Source of the DNA: Streptomyces sp. NBC_01460
GTDB taxonomy: Bacteria > Actinomycetota > Actinomycetes > Streptomycetales > Streptomycetaceae
DNA: 64,000 nt
Assembly (NCBI RefSeq): GCF_036227405.1
Contig: NZ_CP109473.1
Coordinates: forward strand, 310,001 to 374,000
Direction: 5' to 3'
Shown: in pieces, positions 51,501 to 58,995 of the stretch
Numbering within the stretch: the first letter of the stretch is position 1
How the letters are laid out: every line of letters begins with the position of its first letter
Translations under genes and position numbers: made by a program
The notes under the pieces: model-generated
Databases searched by the model: none
What the model was told of the DNA's origin: nothing
Seen by the model: only the letters and a program-made list of their open reading frames with translations

Positions 51501-53776
51501 CGTTCCGGGCCGAGAAGGACTACAGCGGGCCCTCGTCGCGTGAGATGAGCGAGGAAGCCGTCGCCCGGGTGCTGCCCGAGGTGTCCGACGCGCGGCTTCT
51601 CGCGGGCGTCACCGGTCTCGTCCGCAATGCGGTGGACAGGGCCGTCGCGGCCGCCCGCTACCTGGAGCCACCGCGGCCCGTCGTCCCTCGGAGCACCGCT
51701 CGTACCCAGGGCATGTTCTTCGACCGCTCCCCCGAGCACGGCGACGACACGACGCTGCTGCACGCCACCGCCTGGGGCACCGAGCGGATGCACGGCGGCT
51801 GGTGGGGAGGCGGGAGCCGATGGACCGTGATCCAGCAGATGCTCGCCGTCAACCACGTCCTCGGCGGTGAGCCGGCGTTCGGCCCGCCGGTGCAGTCCAA
51901 GGTCCCGTTCGTGGCCGTGGACGGCTGGCAGCGGGACGAGTGCACCGTCCCAGGTCAGTCCGCGGACTGGACCACCCTGCTCGACAAGCTGCCCGAACTG
52001 GCCTACCGGGCCGCCTCGGCGACCACCTCGCCCGAACACCGAGCCGGCCTCCTTGTCCTCCTCGACACGCTCGGTGCGGGCCCGTTGGCGGACCCGGCGG
52101 GCACGGTCCGGCACGTGACGCTCGTCGAGCCGCACGTCCCCGCGACGCCCCAGCAGCACCGCTCCGAGGCCGTGCACCGCCTCGGACAGGTGTTCCGCAA
52201 GGGCGCCCGCACCGTCGTGGTCCTCGCCGAGCGCGGCCGGAACTTCCGGGACGACTCGGCACGCTGGCTGGCCCTGGACCACGACCCCACCGGCGCCTTC
52301 GGCCCCGTCGCGGGTTTCGCCCTGGACCACGAGCACGTCCACCGGCAGGGCATCGCCCGGGACCGGCTCTCCCGGCTCACCACCCTGGTACGGGAGGAGG
52401 GACCGGCAGCCTGGCATCCCGAGGCGGCCGAGGCCTTCCACACGGCCACCGGGATCGGCCCCCTCCAGTCGGCAGCCCTGGTGTCGGCCGCCGTCCACGA
52501 GCCGGGCGCAGAGGCGCTGGGGCTGCTCGGGGCGAAGACCCGTGCCTTCGAGGCGGCACAGGCCAGGCTGGACGCTCTGCCCCACGCCGACCGACACGCC
52601 CTGCTCCAGGCACTGCTCCCCGCCGACCCGGCCGAGCTCTGGTCCACGGGCCCGGACGTCCTGGCCGCTGCCGAGGTCTGGCAGGCCCGCCTCGCCTCCC
52701 TGGTCCGCGTCCCGGAGGAGCTGGACCTCGACCTGTCGGGCACCACCCCCGGCGCCGTCGACCTGATCCTCAACTCGGACTCCCGGACATGGCTGGGCCA
52801 GGGCTCCCCCGTCGAGGACGGCACCGGCCGGCCGGGCCTGCGCCGGGTGAGCACGTACGGCTCGCTCTCCTCCGCCCTGACCGCGCTGCGGACCCTCGCC
52901 TACACGCTGCCGTACGGGCACCCCCTGCGGGCACACCTGCCCGTCGGGCTCGCGGCACTGCGCCGCACCCTCGCCGACCCGGACCTGGTGCTGGACCTCG
53001 GGCTGGACTGGACGGAGGACGGCAGCTCGATCGGCCCCGTCGTACGATCCGCCCACCAGCTTCCCGAGTCCGGCGGCGCCGGGCCCGACGGCCTGGTCCG
53101 GGCCGGTGCGGCACTGCTCCTCGCAGCGGGCCACGGCACCCAGGAGAAGCTGCTGGTCCGCCCGGCCGGTCTGGAAGGCCCCGAGGATCCGGCGTTCGGG
53201 CTGGCCGAGGGCATCGTCGCGCAGTACCGGGCAGGTGAACTCCGCGCCCTGCGGACCCTGCTGGGCAAGGAGGCCGACGCCCTGGTCTCGGCGGGCGCCC
53301 CCGACGGCACCCCGCACCACCCGGGCCAGGACCCGTCGCGCGCGGTGCCGGACCTGGTGTCCGAGGCCGCCGGGGCCCTCGGGCTGAGCGCCGACTCAGC
53401 AGCCCTGTACCTGATGCTGCTCGCCCTGCCCGACCCGACGGACCGCAACTGCGTCCGCTGGAGCGAGTGGAAGCCCGCACGGATCAAGAAGGCCCGGACG
53501 GAGCTCGCCGCCACGGATCTCGTGGTCGAGGCCAAGCGCTCCCGCGCCGGCCGCACCCTGTTCCTCCCCTGCGGCTGGCTGGAGCGTGGCGCCCCCGGCC
53601 TGCCGCTCGAGACCTGGAAGGAACGGCTGTACCCCGTGGAAGGGTCCGCCCGGACCCTTCCGGACGTCCCTGTGCCCGATCTGTTCGCCGCAGCCTGGGC
53701 ACGGGTCCGGGGTGGCGACGCCCCTGCCTTCGAAGAACTGGACACCCGCGCACCCCGGAAGGGCCGCCGCCGATGA
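48530..53776 (+). CDS. Giant protein of unknown function in the MoxR-vWA operon
   Basis: This 1748-residue protein is not one I recognise by domain. It begins with a threonine/serine/asparagine-rich disordered tail (about 45 residues), continues with an alpha-helical region (about 45-480, repeated VARLF, REAERVHG and LVKAAGLDREAAERD segments), then a beta-rich middle (about 660-960) with GLWRDGHQGTQQVWLEY. The C-terminal half is helical and ends in a very basic tail (RAPRKGRRR). No transmembrane segment or clear catalytic motif is visible. Start and stop overlap the neighbours as ATGA on both sides. It is probably a large scaffold or effector handled by the MoxR ATPase; similarity to long DUF4132-linked proteins should be tested. 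Confidence 0.75.
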   Translation: MNNTTTTNTGVITPPTTTTANSMAANMTASSTTASDTTASDHVSLPAQAGGEGTFTPAAEARAAALLDAGAILPAGSTERDDADVLTARTYTHTALGDRSVVRLVPGTLGEAEDLALEFLGLARTAEAPVVGQVRRETLGFPAWALVNDPANGHHALALVKDIERLGRQARTRAGAAKEGFDALGTRLGRAVPHFLPTYYEQVARLFLQAENTSYAASFFGKAREAERVHGLVVDEDRQRAVFLEFAFAGALTVKALRQYVRDLVARLAPADAWAQFRRLLVERCAAGMPPYAALPQDVRALVKAAGLDREAAERDLVADLVGSPGIVRAPASFWTAYRSALVALARRDAAVRARLLGFFPETFSESGRDTDGENGWLALLAESGAEDLLTALPDTSGSPASGDVSVSPADWLARWEAHRRRNRAIAARSPQTLDLTGRMADRLRADGRPVELFQGRWQRTADLDLLDLCLASGVPVAEPDAQDTGSTQHPGVALGPWLGDTAPGARDLTAVADRPVFRALLSRTVGSLGDGRGQRLGDIAMAKLAAHPVLSEVLREWLTACAEEYTAARGLPGLRTALNKLSLFSAVVTEVAPEAVRLLKGHDVVPLLASTLRTGVLDELGWPALDDTYTELAAEAAATRQRRNRSEGVGVTGAWPALILNTLERAVVVGPEGVLLQHTLRLPAGIDQWRTPAFRYVDGELLVIWWEDGKQRGYWSHRPAEVFTVGGEQIPRWGGSGPSDEVCLPLPGGGRATGGKALHAGDTTLPPQRAVLSDGTGLWRDGHQGTQQVWLEYDPVSGTHGRASLPAFLRSGVRDGTRLLTERCQVLPLQPGLETTPFGTDGTVLGRWVRRTVAEPGVAAPADGHRVVAGTPDGHTVSLPHPLPGGGSPVPLGALTLPGGSRPVMALAGSFVEARPADTEGIGGGLWSVRLDSSGGNDAAGTPYVPPVAFWHALRPRDERGSAALRDLTGSRAEELFNEVAAAVARHAEAFRAEKDYSGPSSREMSEEAVARVLPEVSDARLLAGVTGLVRNAVDRAVAAARYLEPPRPVVPRSTARTQGMFFDRSPEHGDDTTLLHATAWGTERMHGGWWGGGSRWTVIQQMLAVNHVLGGEPAFGPPVQSKVPFVAVDGWQRDECTVPGQSADWTTLLDKLPELAYRAASATTSPEHRAGLLVLLDTLGAGPLADPAGTVRHVTLVEPHVPATPQQHRSEAVHRLGQVFRKGARTVVVLAERGRNFRDDSARWLALDHDPTGAFGPVAGFALDHEHVHRQGIARDRLSRLTTLVREEGPAAWHPEAAEAFHTATGIGPLQSAALVSAAVHEPGAEALGLLGAKTRAFEAAQARLDALPHADRHALLQALLPADPAELWSTGPDVLAAAEVWQARLASLVRVPEELDLDLSGTTPGAVDLILNSDSRTWLGQGSPVEDGTGRPGLRRVSTYGSLSSALTALRTLAYTLPYGHPLRAHLPVGLAALRRTLADPDLVLDLGLDWTEDGSSIGPVVRSAHQLPESGGAGPDGLVRAGAALLLAAGHGTQEKLLVRPAGLEGPEDPAFGLAEGIVAQYRAGELRALRTLLGKEADALVSAGAPDGTPHHPGQDPSRAVPDLVSEAAGALGLSADSAALYLMLLALPDPTDRNCVRWSEWKPARIKKARTELAATDLVVEAKRSRAGRTLFLPCGWLERGAPGLPLETWKERLYPVEGSARTLPDVPVPDLFAAAWARVRGGDAPAFEELDTRAPRKGRRR

Positions 53777-55008
53777 CGAGCGACACGACGACCACCACCA
53801 GCAGCGCCCCCACGGGCGGGGTCCCGGATCGGGCGACGCCCGCCGTCGGTGCCACCGGGAGGCAGAACCGCCAGGTCACCCTGCCCGAGGACCGGTACGC
53901 CACCGAGCTGGCCTTCCTCTCCGCCCACGACTCGGGGCCGCGCCCTCCCGGCTGGCTGCTGACCCCGCGCGCCGTCGTGACCTTCGTGATGGGCAGTGCG
54001 GGCGAGGCGCTCGGCCTGCCGAAGTCCGCCCGGCCCGGCACCGGGGTGCCGCGCCGCCTGGTGATCGAGCAGAAGTTCGTCGGCGAACGCGCCCTGGTCG
54101 AACGGTGCGTGGTCACCCTCGCCGGGGAGCGCGGACTGCTGCTGGTGGGCGAGCCCGGCACCGCGAAGTCCATGCTCTCCGAGCTCCTGTCCGCGGCCGT
54201 CTGCGGAACCAGCGCGCTGACCGTCCAGGGCACCGCGGGCACCACCGAGGACCAGCTCAAGTACGGCTGGAACTACGCGCTGCTGCTCGCCCAGGGCCCG
54301 ACCGAGCAGGCCCTGGTGCCGTCCCCGGTGCTCACCGCCATGACCCGGGGCGCCGTCGCCCGCGTCGAGGAGGTCACCCGGTGCCTGCCGGAGGTCCAGG
54401 ACGCGCTCGTGTCGCTGCTCTCCGAGCGGCGGATCGCGGTGCCCGAACTCGCGGGCGGCGAGGGCTCCCAGGTGCACGCCGCCCCGGGGTTCACCCTCAT
54501 CGCCACCGCCAACCTGCGCGACAGGGGCGTCTCGGAGATGTCCGCGGCGCTGAAGCGGCGCTTCAACTTCGAGACGGTGAGCCCGATCGGGGACGTGGAC
54601 GCCGAGACGGCGCTCGTACGGAGCCAGTCGCGGGCGGCCGTGGAGCGGGCGGGAGCCGCCTACCAGGTGGACGACGCGGTCCTCGAAGCCCTCGTCACCG
54701 CTTTTCGGGACTTGCGGGAGGGCCGTTCCGTGGAGGGCTGGGAGGTCGAACGTCCCTCCACGGTGATGAGCACGGCGGAGGCGGTCTCCGTCGCGGGAGC
54801 CCTGGGCCTGGCCACCGCCTACTTCCCCGGCGACCGGGACGTGCTCTCCCTCCTGCCCGGCCATCTGCTCGGCGTCGTACGCAAGGACGACCCCGCCGAC
54901 GCGGCACGGCTGCTGGGGTACTGGGACGGGCCGGTGCGCCGGCGCGCGGAGCAGGGGTCGGCCACCTGGCGTGCCCTGTGGGAGCTTCGCTCGGTGCTGG
55001 AGAGCTGA
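53773..55008 (+). CDS. MoxR-type AAA ATPase
   Basis: This 411-residue AAA ATPase has a Thr/Ser-rich tail of about 35 residues, Walker A GEPGTAKS (126-133), a Walker B equivalent RVEEV (197-201) with Glu-Glu in place of Asp-Glu, the helix PEVQDALVSLLSERR, sensor 1 Asn247 in ATANLRD, and an arginine finger region LKRRF (260-264). It resembles the YehL branch. MoxR ATPases remodel complexes and usually work with a vWA protein, which is encoded next. The ATG overlaps the preceding TGA by four bases; the next gene starts three bases after its stop. Confidence 0.9.
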   Translation: MTSDTTTTTSSAPTGGVPDRATPAVGATGRQNRQVTLPEDRYATELAFLSAHDSGPRPPGWLLTPRAVVTFVMGSAGEALGLPKSARPGTGVPRRLVIEQKFVGERALVERCVVTLAGERGLLLVGEPGTAKSMLSELLSAAVCGTSALTVQGTAGTTEDQLKYGWNYALLLAQGPTEQALVPSPVLTAMTRGAVARVEEVTRCLPEVQDALVSLLSERRIAVPELAGGEGSQVHAAPGFTLIATANLRDRGVSEMSAALKRRFNFETVSPIGDVDAETALVRSQSRAAVERAGAAYQVDDAVLEALVTAFRDLREGRSVEGWEVERPSTVMSTAEAVSVAGALGLATAYFPGDRDVLSLLPGHLLGVVRKDDPADAARLLGYWDGPVRRRAEQGSATWRALWELRSVLES

Positions 55009-55011
55009 CCG

Positions 55012-58000
55012 ATGAGCCAGTCGACCACCAGGGACATGGGGGCCACCACAGGGGTGCCGCCCCTCGCCGAGGCGCCGCCCCTCGCTGATTCGCCGCACGG
55101 AACCGGTGCGTCACGCGCCGGTGCACCGCAGGGCGCCACGGCTGGGCCTGCGATGCGGGAGGCCGGGCCCGTCACCCCGGAGGACGCGGTGGCGGCCCTC
55201 GCGGCGGCCGGACCCGGGCTGCCGTTCCTGATCGGGGTGCGCCACCATGCGCCCTCGCTCGCGGCCGCCCTCCCTGCGCTCCTCGACGAGGCAGCCCCCG
55301 ACGTCCTCCTCGTCGAGCTGCCGGCCGAGTTCCAGCCCTGGCTGGGCTGGCTCGCCCACGAGGAGACCGAAGCTCCGGTGGCGCTGGCCGCCGTGACCGC
55401 CGACGGGGCGTCGGCGGGAGGCGAACGAGGGCCCGCCTTCTATCCGTTCGCGGACTTCTCGCCCGAACTGGTCGCCCTGCGCTGGGCGGCACGGAACGGG
55501 GTGCCTGCCGTGGCCTGCGATCTACCGCTGGCCGACCGGGCCTGGGCATGGGGCGGGCCGGACGCTCCCGCCCCCGCACTCCTCCCGGGCTCCGGCTCCG
55601 CGCCCGCAGGAGAAGGGGGACACGGACTGTCCGCCGCCCTCCGGTCCCGGCTGACCGGCCGCGAGGGCGACGACCTGTGGGACCGGCTGGTGGAGGCCCC
55701 CGCACCCGGCTCGACGCCCGAGGCACTCCGTCGTGCCGCCCTCCTCACCGGCTGGGCGCTGCGGTACGAGGCCGAGGCACGGGGCGGTGTGGACGGCACG
55801 GACCTGGTGCGCGAGGCCTGCATGCGTAGGCATGTCGCCGAGGCACTGGCGAGCGGGCAGCGGCCGGCCGTGGTGGTGGGGGCCTTCCACACCCCGGCCC
55901 TGCTGCCGGCCGCCCCCGGCGCCGCCGACCCGTCCGCCCCGTCCGCCCCGCGCGAACCGGGCACATCCGCCCCGCGCGAGCCGGGCACGGACGGCCGGGT
56001 GAGCGGCGCCGCTTCGACGGAGGCGTGCACCGTCTCCCTGATCCCGTACACATATCCACTCCTCGACTCACGGTCCGGATACCCGGCGGGCATCCGGGAC
56101 CCGGAGTGGCAGCACACCGTCCTGGAGGCCGCCGGCTCCCCGGCCGCGCTGCACGAGGCGCTGATCCGCACCGCGGTCCGGGTCTGCGCGGCCCTGCGTG
56201 AACAGGGCCACCCCTACGGCCCGGCGGACGGCCGGGAGGTCGTCCGGGTCGCCGGGGACCTGGCGCGTCTGCGCGAACTGCCCGCCCCGGGCCGCGGCGA
56301 ACTCCTGGAGGCCGTGCAGACGGTGCTCGGGCGGGGCGAGACCTACGGCACGGGCCGCGCCGTTGCCCAGGCCCTCGAACGGGTCCTCGTCGGATCCCGC
56401 ACCGGACGGCCCGCTCCCGCTGCTCCGCGCAGCGGCCTGGGCCCGGCCGTGGAGGCCGACACGGCGGCGCTCTCGCTCCCCGGTCCGGCGGACGCGCACG
56501 AGAAGACGCCGCGTGACCTCCGTCTCGACCCTGCCCGCTCCACGCTCGACGCACGTCGCGAACTGCTGCTGCGCAGGCTGACGGTGTGCGGTATCCCCTA
56601 CGCCCGGGAACAGGAGGTGACGGGTGCCGCGGGCTCGGAAGGACTGACGACCCGCTGGCAGGTGCGGTGGACCCCGGCGACCGCCGCGATGCTCACCGCG
56701 GCCGGAGCCCGCGGCGTCACCCCGGCCCAGGCAGCCGAAGGGGTGCTGCGGCAGCGGCACGCGGCCGAACGTGCGGAAGGCGGCCCCACGGCCGCCCAGG
56801 TCGTACGAGGCCTCACGGAAGCCGCCGAGTGCGGACTCCCCGCCCTGGCCGACGAACGGCTCACGGAACTGACGGCGGTGCTCCCCTCGAGCGGGACGCT
56901 TCCCGAGATCCTCACCGGGCTCGGCCTCCTCGAACGCATCGACGCGGGCCACCTGGCGGGCCTGACATCTCCCGAATCCACCCCCGAAGCCCCCGAAGCC
57001 CCGGAAGCACCGGAAGCACCCGGTGCTGCTGACGCCCTGTCAGCTCCCGGGACCACCGGACGTCCGCACGCCACCGCCACCGTGACTGCCGGGGCCTCCG
57101 GCCGTACCGCCCGCATCGCCGACGCGGCGGAGCTCCTGACCTCGGCGGCGGTTCGTCAGGTCGACGGCCTGACCGGATCGGAGGAGCCCGAGGACGCCCG
57201 CGCCCTGCTCGAACTGGCTCAGCGCGCCGACCGGGTGGGCGGTATCCGGCTCACCGACGCCCTCGTCCGGCTGGCAGCCGACGGCACCCCGCTGATCGCC
57301 GCCGCCGCCGGGGCCGTCCGGGTGCTCACGGGCCACGAGGAGGCCGAGGCCTTCGGGGTGCGCGTCGCCTCCTGGGTGGACGGGGCTGTGGACGCCGCCT
57401 CGCGGACGGCGCTCACCGCCCGCCTCACCGGCGTACTGACGGCGGCGGGCCCGCTCCTGACCGTCGGAGTCGCCGCCCTGGACCCGTTGCTGCACCGTGT
57501 CGTCAAGCTGGACGACGCTGGTTTCCTGGCCCGGCTGCCCGCCCTGAGAGGCGGCTTCGACACCCTCAGCCCCGCCGCCCGGGACCGGCTGCTGGACACG
57601 GTCGAGGAGAGACTGGGCGAACAGGTGGACGGCCTCGACGCCGACGACCCTGCCGAGCTGGCGGCCCGGACGGCCGCCGACCTCGCGGCCCGCGAACTCC
57701 TGACCGGCCTCGGCCTGCCCGTACCGTCCCCCACCCACGACGACCGGTTCCCGCAACAGCCGGACCACCTCACCGGGCCGCCGCTGCCCGCCACCGGAGC
57801 CGGCTCCGGAGCCGGCTCCGCGGAGTCCGTCACCGGCACAACTCCCACCGTGCCGGCCATGTCCGCAGCGCCCGACGCGGTCGTCCCCGCACGAACCCTT
57901 GCGCCCGCCGACCGGTGGCGGCTCGTCCTCGGGCGACGTCCCGATCAACTGCCGTCCGGTGCCGCCCGACTGGCGACCGCTCTGGACGAGCTGTACGGAG

Positions 58001-58995
58001 CGGGACGCGGCGAGGGATCCCGCGGCGGCATGCCCGGCCGGGGCGGCGGCCGCGAGGCATCGTTCCCCGGCGTCCGCGAGTGGTCCGAGGAGCTGGCCGC
58101 GCTCTTCGGCCCCGGGGTCCGCGAGGAGGTCCTCGCCGCCGCGGCTGCGACCGGCCGGCAGGACGTCCTCGCCGAGATCGACCCGGCCGCGGCAACTCCC
58201 TCCGTGGAACTGCTCCGTACGGTCCTGCGGTACGCCGGCGGCCTCCCCGAGGCGCGGCTGGCGGCACTCAGGCCGCTGGTCCGCCGCCTGGTCGACGAAC
58301 TGACCCGGCAGCTCGCCACCCGGTTGCGGCCCGCCCTCACGGGCACGATGCTGGCCCGGCCCACCCGCCGCCCCGGAGGCCGGCTGGACCTGCCGCGCAC
58401 GCTGCGCGCCAATCTGGCCACCGCCCGCCGGACGGCCGACGGAACGGTCCAGGTGATCCCTGAGAAGCCGGTCTTCCGCAGCCGCGCCCGCCGGTCGGCC
58501 GACTGGCGCCTGATCCTGGTCACCGACGTCTCCGGATCCATGGAGGCGTCCACGATCTGGTCGGCGCTGACCGCCTCCGTGCTGGCCGGGGTGCCGACTC
58601 TGAGCACTCATTTCCTCGCCTTCTCCACGGAGGTCGTCGACCTCACCGGCCATGTGCACGATCCCCTCTCCCTCCTGCTGGAGGTGAGTGTGGGCGGCGG
58701 CACGCACATCGCCGCGGGGCTGCGGCACGCGCGCAGCCTGATCACGGTGCCCAGCCGCACCCTCGTCGTCGTCATCAGCGACTTCGAGGAGGGCGCTCCG
58801 CTCGGCGGGCTGCTCGCCGAGGTGCGGGCCCTGGTGGCCACCGGCAGCCACGTCCTCGGGTGCGCGAGTCTCGACGACGCGGGCCGGCCCCGCTACTCGA
58901 CGGGCGTCGCCGGCCAGCTCGTGACCGCAGGTATGCCGGTGGCAGCACTCAGCCCACTCGAACTGGCCCGCTGGATAGGGGAGAAGACCACATGA
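55012..58995 (+). CDS. DUF5682 - vWA fusion protein
   Basis: This 1327-residue protein joins an N-terminal DUF5682 region (from about residue 50; GVRHHAPSLAAAL with H78/H79, DVLLVELPAEFQPWL, FYPFADFSPELVALRWA) to a C-terminal von Willebrand A domain (about 1165-1327). The vWA has an intact MIDAS: DVSGS (D1172), T1231 in GGGTHIA and D1257 in ISDFEEG. Proline/alanine/glutamate-rich linkers lie near 640-670 and 910-950. In Escherichia coli these two parts are separate proteins, YehM and YehP. The vWA should bind Mg and partner with the MoxR ATPase. Its stop overlaps the SWIM gene start as ATGA. Confidence 0.88.
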   Translation: MSQSTTRDMGATTGVPPLAEAPPLADSPHGTGASRAGAPQGATAGPAMREAGPVTPEDAVAALAAAGPGLPFLIGVRHHAPSLAAALPALLDEAAPDVLLVELPAEFQPWLGWLAHEETEAPVALAAVTADGASAGGERGPAFYPFADFSPELVALRWAARNGVPAVACDLPLADRAWAWGGPDAPAPALLPGSGSAPAGEGGHGLSAALRSRLTGREGDDLWDRLVEAPAPGSTPEALRRAALLTGWALRYEAEARGGVDGTDLVREACMRRHVAEALASGQRPAVVVGAFHTPALLPAAPGAADPSAPSAPREPGTSAPREPGTDGRVSGAASTEACTVSLIPYTYPLLDSRSGYPAGIRDPEWQHTVLEAAGSPAALHEALIRTAVRVCAALREQGHPYGPADGREVVRVAGDLARLRELPAPGRGELLEAVQTVLGRGETYGTGRAVAQALERVLVGSRTGRPAPAAPRSGLGPAVEADTAALSLPGPADAHEKTPRDLRLDPARSTLDARRELLLRRLTVCGIPYAREQEVTGAAGSEGLTTRWQVRWTPATAAMLTAAGARGVTPAQAAEGVLRQRHAAERAEGGPTAAQVVRGLTEAAECGLPALADERLTELTAVLPSSGTLPEILTGLGLLERIDAGHLAGLTSPESTPEAPEAPEAPEAPGAADALSAPGTTGRPHATATVTAGASGRTARIADAAELLTSAAVRQVDGLTGSEEPEDARALLELAQRADRVGGIRLTDALVRLAADGTPLIAAAAGAVRVLTGHEEAEAFGVRVASWVDGAVDAASRTALTARLTGVLTAAGPLLTVGVAALDPLLHRVVKLDDAGFLARLPALRGGFDTLSPAARDRLLDTVEERLGEQVDGLDADDPAELAARTAADLAARELLTGLGLPVPSPTHDDRFPQQPDHLTGPPLPATGAGSGAGSAESVTGTTPTVPAMSAAPDAVVPARTLAPADRWRLVLGRRPDQLPSGAARLATALDELYGAGRGEGSRGGMPGRGGGREASFPGVREWSEELAALFGPGVREEVLAAAAATGRQDVLAEIDPAAATPSVELLRTVLRYAGGLPEARLAALRPLVRRLVDELTRQLATRLRPALTGTMLARPTRRPGGRLDLPRTLRANLATARRTADGTVQVIPEKPVFRSRARRSADWRLILVTDVSGSMEASTIWSALTASVLAGVPTLSTHFLAFSTEVVDLTGHVHDPLSLLLEVSVGGGTHIAAGLRHARSLITVPSRTLVVVISDFEEGAPLGGLLAEVRALVATGSHVLGCASLDDAGRPRYSTGVAGQLVTAGMPVAALSPLELARWIGEKTT

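Noticed and set aside
48491..53320. 1609-codon open frame antisense to the giant operon protein
   Set aside because: Long antisense frames are expected in high-GC coding DNA. Its product is rich in Gly/Arg/Val without domain features, while the plus frame has good start signals and coupled neighbours.
56985..57025. Tandem GAAGCC(C/A)C repeats considered as a DNA repeat element
   Set aside because: They are in frame and encode a Pro-Glu-Ala linker of the DUF5682-vWA protein.
57040..58851. 603-codon antisense frame within the DUF5682-vWA gene
   Set aside because: It lies opposite an intact vWA domain with MIDAS motifs and has low-complexity composition.
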